Of a stretch of 64,000 nt of DNA, positions 21,243 through 31,746 are shown piece after piece. This stretch comes from Hexactinellida sp. DTS-2022. Taxonomy: Eukaryota > Porifera > Hexactinellida. Below the pieces are notes generated by a model that was not told the origin of the DNA, searched no databases, and saw only the letters and a program-made list of their open reading frames with translations. Made by a program: the position numbers and the translations under genes. Position 1 is the stretch's first letter; each line of letters opens with the position of its first letter. Location of the stretch: assembly GCA_028753945.1 (NCBI GenBank), contig JAPNXP010000002.1, positions 7,874,001 to 7,938,000 of the forward strand. Reading direction: 5' to 3'.

Positions 21243-22675
21243 CACCCCCCTTGGTGCGGCCCTGGACATTTGAAACCGTTATCCTCCATGCAGCCATCCG
21301 GAGAGTCAAAGATCTGTGGCACCGACAGATTGAAAGGATCATGAACAGACTCATTTGAGTTGGTGGGGTAACAGCTTCATCGTCTATCACTCGTCCAATC
21401 ATCGTTTCTTGCGACGTATAAATAAAAAGGCTTATTGTTCACTACTTTTTAAAATTATTGGGGTTTCCTTCTAGAAAGTAGCTGCTATCAGGTCTATTTG
21501 ACATGATTGCTATGTGCAACAAATATAATTATATTATTAATGGTGTCCTTAAGGTTAAGGTTAAATTACCCCACGTCAATGAAAGATATTGTATTAATCA
21601 GTAATTGTGAGAAATAGATACATATACGATACAAAGCAATAAACCAAAAAGAAAATGTCTCAATCTATTATACTTTATATTTTTTGTCGGTTTCAAAATT
21701 TAGATAATACAAATCTCCCATAGGGCGATTTCCAAAAGTGGTTGTCGATATTAAGCGGTATTTTGGGAATGCGGCTATCACTGTTTTTTTATCAGAATCA
21801 ATATTTAAAGATTATAGGCGAACGGAGTTGGTTTATGGTTTACATTTTTGAATTATGACTTGAAATTTCTTTTTCAAACATTTTATCAAATTTCGCATAA
21901 AAAGATGACCTTTTTATTGCTTTTTTGCGTTCAAAAGGTCGCAATATTTTTTATTTAGATCTTATCAAAATTTTAAACCGCCCACCAACCGCTCATAACG
22001 ATGATCTATATGATAGATCACACAGTATAGGTATTTAGCTAATAATGATCTTGAAATCCACACACAAATCAGGTGGAGTATGAAGAAATCCCCCTAGGGA
22101 CTTTTGTATTAGCATCAAACTGCACGCCCAATAAAATCGAGGTTATAGAATATAATTTGATTTCGTTTTAAGTTTGAATCTAGCTATAAAGTCTTCTATC
22201 ATATATGTGAAATTCAAACTCCCACCTTCAAAACTTAATTCATGTGTTTCTTTGGCTGAATCTGCCGTAATTTAACCATAACGATTAATCACTTGGTATT
22301 GAAGTTCTAGTAAGGAATTATGTTCTGATTGTTTCGTTATTGTTTGAATTATGTTATATAATGTTACTATACCATGGACCTTATAACGTTATGTCTTATT
22401 ACTATGTTCAATAACTTCAATTCACAATAGTTTGTAATGTGCATTTCCTATCAACTTTCTGTGATCTGTGAGAATTTATTCAAGCGTCACCTGGGTACTA
22501 TAATTAGTTCTGTTTGTACATATTGGGCAAATTTCTCTAACCTGAATTCCCATTCTCTCCTCCGTTACCTACACAAATTAGTTTTATTTAACTCTCGTCC
22601 AATCCTGTGGTTTTAACTATTCATTCGATGAATGTGGTTTGACTCGTTAGTGGATTTATTTTAACTTTTTAATTA
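21243..22675. other. No gene recognised
   Basis: AT-rich sequence without supported coding region. No tandem arrays; no bounded element identified. Confidence 0.4.
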
Positions 22676-22960
22676 TATTTTATATTAAATCACAATTATT
22701 TTTTTGTCTGATGGTCCAGAATTATTTGAGGTACTGGTAAAATCTGTAAACTTGAAATTTGGCAGAAGTGTAGGGAATACCTTATCTAGGCCAAGTTGAA
22801 TTAAATTTCTAAGAAAATTATTCGCATCTTCGCTCCCAAAAGTTATAAAACCATAAACCAATTAAATTGCAATGTTTTAGTTACTATAAATTGAAATTAG
22901 TGTCTTTATCAGTTGTCAAGTGTGCATTATAGAATGCCTATCTGAGACAGTAATATATTA
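22676..22960 (+). repeat. Solo, diverged copy of the Helentron 5-prime region
   Basis: TTAAATCACAAT, then GAGGTACTGGTAAAATCTGTA and CTTGAAATTTGGCAG parallel the 5-prime region of Helentron copy 2 at 34735-34990, including the later GCATTATAGA and CTGAGAC blocks. No coding part follows in this orientation, so it is a remnant or a non-autonomous relative. Confidence 0.65.
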
Positions 22961-22964
22961 ATGG

Positions 22965-23180
22965 GTGGGATAAAATTCATGCATCCAATGAATAGCCATG
23001 CATTTCTGACACCGTTTTTATCTATTTGATAATGAATATTTGTATCACCAATATCTTAACAGAGGTTCCTAATATGCGGTCCAAACACAAAGTTAAGCAT
23101 CCATTAGCGGAAAAAATTGTCTATTGGTTCACGGGTTGGACTGTACCTTAGTGATATTTATATTCTTTATTCCAGCATGG
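22965..23180 (+). other. Weak 5S-like stretch in unassigned sequence
   Basis: TCCAAACACAAAGTTAAGCAT followed some 35 bp later by TTGGTTCACGGGTTGGACTG loosely resembles the internal promoter half of 5S rRNA. The match is short and imperfect, and no poly-T terminator or full gene is present. Probably chance or a very old 5S-derived SINE. Confidence 0.15.
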
Positions 23181-23559
23181 TGATTCGTTTTAACTACCTC
23201 CATTATAACAAATAACTTTCTATTTATGTAAATAGTTTAATCTAATACTTATTTCGCTACAGTAAAATTCAACTAAGTTCCCAGATATTATTCAAGTTAT
23301 TATAATGACAAGCTGCTCGTCCGCGCTACGCGCGTTCTTACAACTTGCACTCGGGCCTGCGGCCCTCGCTTGTATTAAAGTAAATGCTCTTTCTGATGTT
23401 ATGCCGTTTATCCAGCGATGTTCGCATAATTCGTTTATTATTTAACTGCTCCTTCAATTTATAACCAAATCTCCTTGCCAAATTTCAGTTATATAATTAT
23501 CCCTTATAATTACAGTTCCGAATTAAAGTGCAGACGGACAAATAATCATCGCGTTTAAT

Positions 23560-23650
23560 ATATAGTGCTAGATATACATAGATAGATACATAGATATAGA
23601 TATAGATATAGATACATATATGATATATAGATAGTAGATTAGTAGATAGA
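23560..23650. repeat. GATA/TAGATA microsatellite
   Basis: Imperfect tract of ATAGATA and ATAGATAC units, downstream of the copy 1 accessory gene. Confidence 0.85.
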
Positions 23651-23723
23651 TGTGTGAGAATCTAAAAGAGACAGATGTAAACTTCGATTTAAAAGAATAA
23701 AATGAAAAAGAAAACTCACCAAA

Positions 23724-24084
23724 TTATAAGTTAATATTTAGCTTGATTTTATTGCCTGATATGAGCTTCATTACTTCTGGGTTCTAAGGTGATTATAATT
23801 AAGCACAATAGTATATTGATATTATTAAATATAAAAGTGATTTTGCGGTAACTTACACCAATAATATCCTTCAATAGTTCAATTTTTTTAAATTGCAATG
23901 CAATATTGGCGTTCCCTCTTTTCCGCTTCCTGGAAACTGCAGCGGGCGGTTCTTCTTTTGCGGGAGGTTCTTCCTCGATATCTTTGTTATCAGGGTTATC
24001 AGAGTTATCAGGATGAGTCAATTCTTCCTCAGGGATTATAGAATTTAGTGAGAGTTTATCCATCTTAGCAATAGTATTTTGCAT
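23724..24084 (-). CDS. Accessory small gene of Helentron copy 1, two exons
   Basis: Exon 1 is 24084-23857 and exon 2 is 23783-23724, joined across a 73-bp phase-0 intron (GTAAGT...CCTTAG). The product is 95 residues. It has an acidic, proline-rich first half (PDNSDNPDNKDIEEEPPAKE), then SRKRKRGNANIALQFKKIEL, a likely nuclear localisation signal and short basic-amphipathic segment, then NPEVMKL from exon 2. Copy 2 has the same organisation with the intron at the same codon, so the gene model is supported by comparison. A second in-frame Met (MDKLS, codon 8) could be the start. A TATA-like box lies just upstream at 24111-24120. Function unknown; a nuclear DNA- or protein-binding accessory factor would be a guess. 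It is not a domain I recognise. Confidence 0.65.
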
Positions 24085-24110
24085 TATTGGTTTAAAACTT
24101 GCTTTATATA

Positions 24111-24120
24111 TTTATTTATA
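24111..24120 (-). promoter_or_regulatory. TATA box of the copy 1 accessory gene
   Basis: TATAAATAAA on the minus strand, about 27 bp before the first ATG. The matching position in copy 2 has TATAAATA, which supports a dedicated promoter for the small gene. Confidence 0.5.
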
Positions 24121-24975
24121 GAATTATTTGCTTATGACTATTACGGGAGCCAATGAAATAATGGGCCAATGCTCTAAATATACTGGTGTATTATTTGATT
24201 GGACAATTTAAATTTGCTTATGACTACTTCGGTAGCCAATTAAATAATGTTTCAAAACGCCAAATTAACATATTATTATTTAATTGGGCAGGTTAACGAA
24301 ATAGAAACAACATTACATTCCTAAGTTACCTCTTTCTTATAGTGATCTTGTTTGCTGCTGCTACGTATATTTGTGTTGATTTGGAGATATTGATCTAGTC
24401 AGTCCGTAGAGGTGGGTATAATGGGGTGTTTTTCGCTTTGTGAGGTGTGAGTTTGCTCAAAAGAAAATATAAAACAAATAAACACGTTTTTGTATAGAAA
24501 TAATGAAATGGATATACGTATAGATTTATACATACATCATGGAAAGAAGTAGAAGCTCAAAATAGAATCTTTTAGAATGCAATTACTCAGGAATTACACG
24601 CAACAGAGACACTACCCGAAAGCATACATTCATGATTCGTAAGAGCTATCATTAGTAAGTGATGTAAATCACAGATATACAGTAGTATAGAATAATAGAA
24701 TAAAAATATCATAGAGGGAAACTGTTAGGATCTCCTCTAAATACGTATACACAATGTTGTCGGATCAAAATGTTCAATACCTGAAATAATTAGTCTTTGT
24801 TAGACTAATCCCAACTTCTGTCCAATGTTGGCGGAAGTCTATATTCATGACGATGCATTGACTGAAATACTTATCTATAAAGATTAAGAATTAGATAAAA
24901 GATCTTGGAGTAGCATGCCGAAGCAATACTCCGAGAGAGAGTTCTTAAAGTGTAGCCGACATATATTCCTAGGAG
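24121..24975 (-). other. Spacer between OTU end and accessory gene, copy 1
   Basis: Non-coding; homologous to 39980-40759 of copy 2 but visibly more diverged than the gene region, with small indels. Shared block near the small gene: CACAAAGCGAAAAACACCCC. No terminator or polyadenylation signal can be assigned with certainty. Confidence 0.6.
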
Positions 24976-27900
24976 CTACTTATAATAAAATGGATCGAAG
25001 TGATAGAGCTCTTCGACATTGTGTAGTCGGTGCAGCACTACACAAAGTTTCTGGCCGCTGAACACAGGGTTACACAGTGTTGTAGATGACAATGTGTCAT
25101 GAGCATAGATAGTGTCTACTCAACACATATTAGGATTAGTGTTAGTAGCGTTGATTACTAATACATCTATCTCCGCTAGAGAACCCAATATAGCTAATAC
25201 TACATCAGTACCCCATTCATTTGGTTTGCTTATGACGTCTAAATGATTGTTCAAATCCTCTTCACAGCTATTATGTAACATTTCCATTACATTATAACAG
25301 TTGTAGAGGGCTGTTTCGAAATTTACGAATCAATTGAAATTTTAATTGTTCATATATTGCCTCTGAACCAAAAATAATATGTGCTAAGGATCGGTAAAGA
25401 CAATTACCATCTCCAGTTACAGGGCATAATTCAAAATTGTGACCAAACAAATGTGATAGCCTTGCTTCAAGCGATGCGTAGTAATTTTTTAAAGTGCTAT
25501 CAACAATAACCATTTCATTATTTCGGATGGATAGTATTGGTTGTACACTAACCGGCCAAAAGTATTTGAACAGCAATAATTTGTATTCAGATATTTGAGT
25601 TTATACCAGCATTATAACAATAGTAGATTCTACAAAATGGCTATTTACATGAAACAATATTTAAAGTATATTAAAAAAGCAAAATTTTCGAATTTACATT
25701 TTTATGGAGGAGTTAAACTCATTAAATATATAATTAGCTCATTAAATAATTAATTTGCGATAATTAAGATGCAATGTTAATATATTAATTCTGATAGCAG
25801 ATTTGAATTCCACATAGTTAAATTACTCTAAGTGCATAATTTCAAATCAATCCCAATATTTTCTACTATGATACAGCCACATTTCCATTTGTGCCACTTA
25901 TGCCACAAGTGGCACGTGGCAGAAACACTTATGCCACTTCGTGAATATTTTCTAAATTTAAATGAAATCACAATATTTTCATACGTATATCTATAATAAG
26001 TTGTTTATAGTCATTTCAGAGTAGTTTAGATAGCAGTTAATAAGTTACCGGGTGAATATTGTGTGTGCATTAAAATCCCTATTGTTCAAATACTTTTGGC
26101 TGGTCAGTGTATTTCCATATCAAGAGTCATTGCTATATGGTTACGCATAAGTAGGGAAAATTGGTTAACAGAACCTGTTAGAGATTCTATAAATTCATGT
26201 TGTCGAACTTGAGAGATAGGCAAACTTCCCTATTTTTCAGTATTACCTGGAACCAAGTCTGGCTCAGAATCAGAAAATGCATTCTCGAATGACAAATCCA
26301 TCGGGGAACAATATCCAGAGTTTTGGTCGGAGGGAGAAATGTTTCCCAGATGATATTGAAGTACCTCCTTATAAACTACATTCCGTACCGAAACTCCACC
26401 AGAAGCAGAGTAAGTTCATCCACATACCATTACTTTCAAGCCGCGAGGATTCTGTACTCTGCTGAGAGCAACATATAATTGTCCATGACTAAATATAGCA
26501 TTCGGAGTAGGTAAAAATATACCAACTGAATTAAGACTCTGGCCCTGACAATTTGTTAATAGTAATACAAAATGCAGGACGAATTGGAAATTGTTTTCGC
26601 CTGAGAACAAACGGGAAGTCTGTCTCAGAAGGTATCATCACTATGCGAGGTATGAATACTCGTTTGCCACGATGTGTGCCAGTTGCAATTTCAGCATCAA
26701 TAACATGGCTTGACATTTCAATAATTGTTAAGCGAGAGCCATTACACATTCCTTGAGTGGGATCTAGACTACGCAAAAGTATTACTGAGGCGTATTTCTT
26801 AAGGTAGAGACGATGCGGAGGTAAGCTAGCAAGCGTAATGGAATTTAAAAACTCAGTTCGATACATGGCAGCCTGATCTGAATCTACAGAATCCGCACTC
26901 AAAAATACTTTAGCCTCACCGGGTATTATATTCATCACAAACTCATTGATTTGATCTGTGGTGTCGTTCTTAGGATACATAATTATGCGGGAAGTGATAT
27001 AATCACGATTTTGATAATTTTCCTTAATATCAGAGTAGATAGTTGTGGCCAAGTCTGCGAAAGTTTCACCACGTACTATAAATTTCTCATTTATATGAAC
27101 CATATTATCTTCGTTTTGAGGTTCAGTACCATCACCTACTCTTAGCAATAAATCTGAGAATTCGCTCACTTCACAGAATCCTGAGAAGATAATCGCTGAA
27201 GACGCATGTTGATCGTTAATTTCATCACTTTAACACAACGCAAAAGTGGTGACCTATTTAAACAGGATGATACAACTTCTGATCTAGTTCCGTGCCTAAT
27301 CACTGGTAGAATTTGACGAAAGTCACCTCCAAATACGATAACCTTTCCACCAAAAGGTTGGTCACACGAACAAAGGTCTCTCAAACTCCGATCTATACAC
27401 TCAGCAGCATGCCTATGTATCATTGGGGCTTCATCCCATACTAATAACTTGGCAGATTGTATTAGTTTAGCTAAGGCGCTCTGTTTAGAAATGTTACACA
27501 CGGATAACTCATTCACAGGAATTGGAATCTTTAGCCTGGAATGAACAGTCCTCCCCGCCTTGCAGCAGGAGAGCTGCTATAAAAAGAAGAAGCCATGGCT
27601 AGTTCGATCTGACCCGGTGATCGGACTTTAGCTAATATATTGTTGTACAGAAAGGTTTTGCCAGTACCTCCGGGTCCATCAATAAAAAATGCTCTCTGGG
27701 CAATCATTGGATCATTGATTGCCTCCATTATGCATTCAAAAACATCAGTTTGATCAGAGTTAAGCCCACAGATATTTTCCTCAGCAACAGTTAATTGTTC
27801 AGTGACATTATAATCCATTTCATATCGAATTATGCTAGGTTTGTCATAGGGACTCTTGGCAAGAGACGGAAGTGGCATTCCAGGAAAATCTGATAGTGAT

Positions 27901-30900
27901 TTACCCTGTTGTTCTAGTCGATACTGAATATCTATTAATGCCTTGTTAGTCAAGTGCTCGTTCAATTCGAGATTGGGAGCTAATACTCTAGCTTTAAATA
28001 AATAGTCCTCAGACAGGGAGACTTTATGCTTATTCCACAAAGCTAGTGGTTCAGATGGCTCGTTGAACAAAAGAATAGTCACACACAGCTGGCGTAGCTG
28101 TGTTGGTACTTCACTTATGGCAGCTGCTGTTAAGCAGTCATCAGATTCCTGATCATCCTCCAACAGGCCTCGTCTACGGGCTGCTTCTTTAAAGGTATCA
28201 CACACGGTGCCATCAGGGAGAGTGCGTATATCTTGAAAACTGGTACAGCCCGTGACATGATTGAGAAGCATTCTTAAGAAATAACGGTCACCGTCACCTG
28301 GATGAGCTGAATAGACACGGCCTATCACGGTGCCATGCCGTTTGATCCGCTCCTTCCATTACGATCAGTCTTATCCCATGCAAATTTATTGGGAAAATTT
28401 GTATAAGTCAGTTCCCTTGCACTCGCAAATTTTTGATTAGCAACAAACCACCCAGTGAGGGTAGTGTGTTTCTGCCTACTGAGCACATCTTCTATAGAAG
28501 CACTTTCAGCAAACACTACAGGCTGCTGATCTTCCAGGTGCAAAGCTAGTCTCATCACATGTGGAAAATTTGCGTGGAGATCAAATGCAAAGAGACGATA
28601 GCAAGCTTCAGTAGCAGACGCGTATCGAGCTTCTAGATAGTTTACAATTTCATCTACGTTCTTAGTCTTACCTCTTTCACTACTGTCGGCAGTATGGAAC
28701 TCTACAATGGCTCTATCATGACCCTTGTACACGTATTTGTATAGATATTTAACTGCACTAACTGTACTGCAAATCTCAACATTAATATGTGCATTGTATT
28801 TCAGAAGTAAATAAGGATTGTATGGAACAACCGAACGATTGTCTAATTCAATACCATTTACTTGTACAGTTCGTTTGTTATCACGACGTTGGTATATAGG
28901 ATAGCTATCGTTGCCTGTTGTAGTACATTCAGCAAAAGCTTTTGGATATTTTTCGTGCATTTACCATCACGCATGCAAGGAGCGTTCCTCCTTATAGAGC
29001 CACACGGACTATGCATCATACAACGCTTAACAATATCGTGAAGCCTGGGGTTATGGATTGGGTCGGGAATTTCCGCACATACAATTTTGTCATAATCTGA
29101 TGGTTCTCCAGGTTTATCGCTCTTACATAAAATTACCAAAAATTTGTGCATGGGGAATGCCCCGTTTTTGGAATTCTATTGTATAAACATCCGCCAACGG
29201 TTTACCTAATACGTGTTTGTTACAGATATCATTAAGTAATTCTTTCAATTTCATCTTAAACACTCTAATAATTAAATCAGGACGATCGGTCGCTTTTTGG
29301 TTTCCTGATAAGAGCAGAGGATATCTCCTCCCATTTAGGATTGCATGTAAATGTAATGAATAAGTTTGGCTTACCATATTTTCCTGACTATAGACATACT
29401 GTCCTAGTATAACTCAAACATTTGTCGAGGGCTACCTGTGAAGGAAGAAGGCAATATCACTTCACGTCCCAAATCTCTAGGATTAGATTCGCCAGCAGAA
29501 ATAGCATCAGCAAGGCCACTGTATAGATCTACTCTAATCTTTTGCTGATTGCACTTAATATAGTTCAGTCGCTGTTGCTCCACTTTAGCAAACATATCCA
29601 CCAAGTACTGATGAAATATTCTGCCAAACATGTGTAGATAGCTCAAATCACTTCACACCATCAGACGGGAAGAGTAATATTCCAATGCAGTCACATCTCC
29701 TTTCCCTCTGCTGTGAGAGATTTTCAGATGCCAGCCATTATCTCCTGAGGGGAACAAAAGTACATAATGCAAAGAATCATACGCGCAATTGCACTCGGTT
29801 ATACGCTGTAAACCCCCTGTACGTGCATGTAGCACTATGTCTCTGCTGGCTACGCCTTCTGAATACCCGTCTCCGGGCATGATGACGGCTACCTCTGGAG
29901 CAGCAGGGGCGTTATAGCGTCTGTGATCAGGGACACCATCTTCTCGGATGATCATCCTAACATCAGTTCCTCCTTGCGCTCTCATTAACTCTATTCCGTG
30001 TCTGAAGTACTGCACATAAGGATTGACCTCGTGCATTAGCGCCTGCAGAGCTTTCAGTTCTGGCAGAGATGCCTCTCCCAGATGCCGCTGCCGGTTTTCT
30101 ATCTCGCCCTCAGCTGTGCCATCATGGATGTATATCTGGGCAAAGGAGGGAGCCTCTCCCTCTCTGGGTGTCAGCTGTCCGATATAATGGTGTACAACTC
30201 CCTGGTTACGGAAGGTGTACACTCCACGTCTCGCGCTAGCAAGTTCCTTATCGAGGTTTACTCCCAGCGAAGCAAAGGCTAGAGCTGAGTTGTAGGCTCG
30301 AATTTTATCTCTGAACTCTCTCCCTCGTTTGTCAGAAGTAGTCAGCAGATGCAGTAGCATCTCAGGCGGTGAGACTAACGGGGTAGAACCACCTTTCCAA
30401 GTCCACAACAGAGGGGGAACTTGTTGCATTTCTTAGTGCTACTGGTAAGCTTTTTGCTCTCCCAAAACTTCGCGCCACAAAGTGGACAAATAAATTCCAA
30501 TGCACCAAAAGAATTTTCTTTGATTAGATTATCGTTAAATTCAGATGCAAGAACGGAACGCGCAATATTGAGATAACTATCATTACAATTACCTTTGGTC
30601 CTTAAGGACTGGTATTTTCTTTGATAATCTAGACGGGCAATTCGCCTCTCATTACTCTGCTCCTCGAAATGAGACTTTTGATAATCTAGCCGGCGCTTGC
30701 GGCGGCTAATTAGTTCTTCACAGCTCTCGCTTAAATAGTAAGCTTTCTGATATTCTAGCTGCCGTTCAAGACGGGTAGCTTGCCAATCTGAACTCTGATT
30801 ATCACGGTAAGATAGTTGATATTTATGTTGTTGACCGAGACGGGATTCTCGATCGTCTGAACTCTGATTATCACGATAAGATTATTGATAATTATGTTGT

Positions 30901-31160
30901 TGACCGAGACGGGATTCTCGATCGTATGAACTCTGATTGTCACGATAAGATAATTGATAATTATGTTGTTGACCGAGACGGGAAGCTCGATCTTCATCAT
31001 TCTGTTTTATATAATATGCCAGTTGATACTCTTTTTGCTTCTCAAGCCTGGCTTGTTTAGTTTCCAATGTTTCATTACTCCTCAAAATTTCCATTCTCAA
31101 TGCATCGTTTTTAGTAAAACGTGATTTGCATTGAGGACCGCGTTTTGTAATTCGAGGCAT
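24976..31160 (-). pseudogene. Helentron Rep-helicase-OTU gene, copy 1 (broken)
   Basis: The start at 31160 gives MPRITKRGPQCKSRFTKNDA, followed by an Arg/Gln-rich tandem repeat of about 21 residues (31.0-30.65 kb), then CPLCGAKFW and a Cys pair (about 30.5 kb), typical of Helitron N-termini. The Helitron-like N domain follows (SLGVNLDKELASARRGVYTF; FAQIYIHDG). The Rep segment has EFQKRGIPHAQ near 29.16 kb, where the second His of the HUH motif is lost and the frame shifts by one inserted base. YLYKYVYKGHD carries the usual Tyr pair. The Pif1-like helicase has GPGGTGKT (27.66 kb), LLVWDEAPMIHRHA and VALSRVQNPRG. The OTU domain (DGNCLYRSLAH, later YHFDPFYY) ends at 24976 and is interrupted by the MITE at 25546-26109. 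Frameshifts also occur after Walker A and in OTU. In life the protein would nick, unwind and copy the element by rolling circle; OTU domains cleave ubiquitin linkages. Confidence 0.9.
25546..26109. mobile_element. Tc1/mariner-type MITE in the copy 1 OTU region
   Basis: Ends CACTAACCGGCCAAAAGTAT and ATACTTTTGGCTGGTCAGTG form a 28-bp imperfect inverted repeat, flanked by TA (25544-25545, 26110-26111). Copy 2 has the uninterrupted sequence GGAAATACAACCAATAC, giving an empty site. The 564-bp interior has no transposase. The insertion is therefore younger than the sequence shared by the two copies. Confidence 0.92.
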
Positions 31161-31213
31161 AATGAAGATTGTAAAATGAAAATGAAAGTAAGAAAGGTTA
31201 GACTCCTTCAAAA

Positions 31214-31223
31214 CTATTTATGC
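31214..31223 (-). promoter_or_regulatory. TATA-like box upstream of copy 1 Rep gene
   Basis: GCATAAATAG on minus, about 55 bp before the ATG at 31160. Copy 2 has GTATAAATAG at the equivalent place, so the position is conserved even though surrounding bases differ. Confidence 0.45.
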
Positions 31224-31562
31224 GATTAATATTAGTAGTGTAAGGTAATATTCATTGGTCGAATATATTGGCCAGTATTATTTGTGCTAATTTTTTAAGC
31301 CAATAAAATTTTAGCCTGAATAGGCATTATTAAAATCCTTTTATACGAATTGAATGCTATCTGCTAATCCATACTAGAAAACCCTCGAATTTAATAGGCT
31401 AAAGGTTTTGTCACCTATAGGGAGGGAAGATGTGAATATCTTTCTTAGATATTAGAACTTGTTTCTAGATACAGTATTCCCTATTCCCCTGCCAAATTTC
31501 AAGTCTGTAGCTCTTACCAGTTCCTCAATCAATTCTGAACAAACAAACAAACAAACAAAAAA

Positions 31563-31654
31563 TTGGATTTTTGAATAACCGTGGTTAAGCAAAAATGATT
31601 TGAATCATATTATTCAAATCATTTTTGCTTAACCACGGTTATTCAAAAATCCAA
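31563..31654. repeat. Perfect palindrome, 43-bp arms and 6-bp loop
   Basis: The left arm 31563-31605 starts TTGGATTTTTGAATAACCG and the right arm 31612-31654 is its exact reverse complement. The loop is catatt. It begins two bases beyond the (CAAA)n tract that marks the 5-prime edge of Helentron copy 1. It is not present at the 5-prime edge of copy 2. Confidence 0.95.
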
Positions 31655-31746
31655 CCACTATTCTGAATTATTCAATTAATTAATCAATTTCTTATTTGTT
31701 CATTGGTTATCTATTATAGATCATAGATATTTATTATCATCTACCT

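Larger units (their letters stand above)
23311..31560 (-). mobile_element. Helentron-like element, copy 1
   Basis: Runs from the (CAAA)n tract at 31540-31560 (5-prime side) to GC-rich hairpin sequence at 23311-23378 (3-prime side, GACGCGCGTAGCGCGGACGA on minus). It contains the Rep-helicase-OTU gene and the accessory small gene in the same orientation. These ends correspond to those of copy 2. A Tc1/mariner-type MITE (25546-26109) is inserted in this copy only. OTU plus Rep/helicase architecture is known from the Helentron/Helitron2 branch. Exact termini are uncertain. Confidence 0.8.

Noticed and set aside
22965-23180. Possible 5S rRNA gene or 5S-derived SINE
   Set aside because: Only about two short blocks resemble 5S; folding, ends and terminator are missing. 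Kept as a low-confidence note only.
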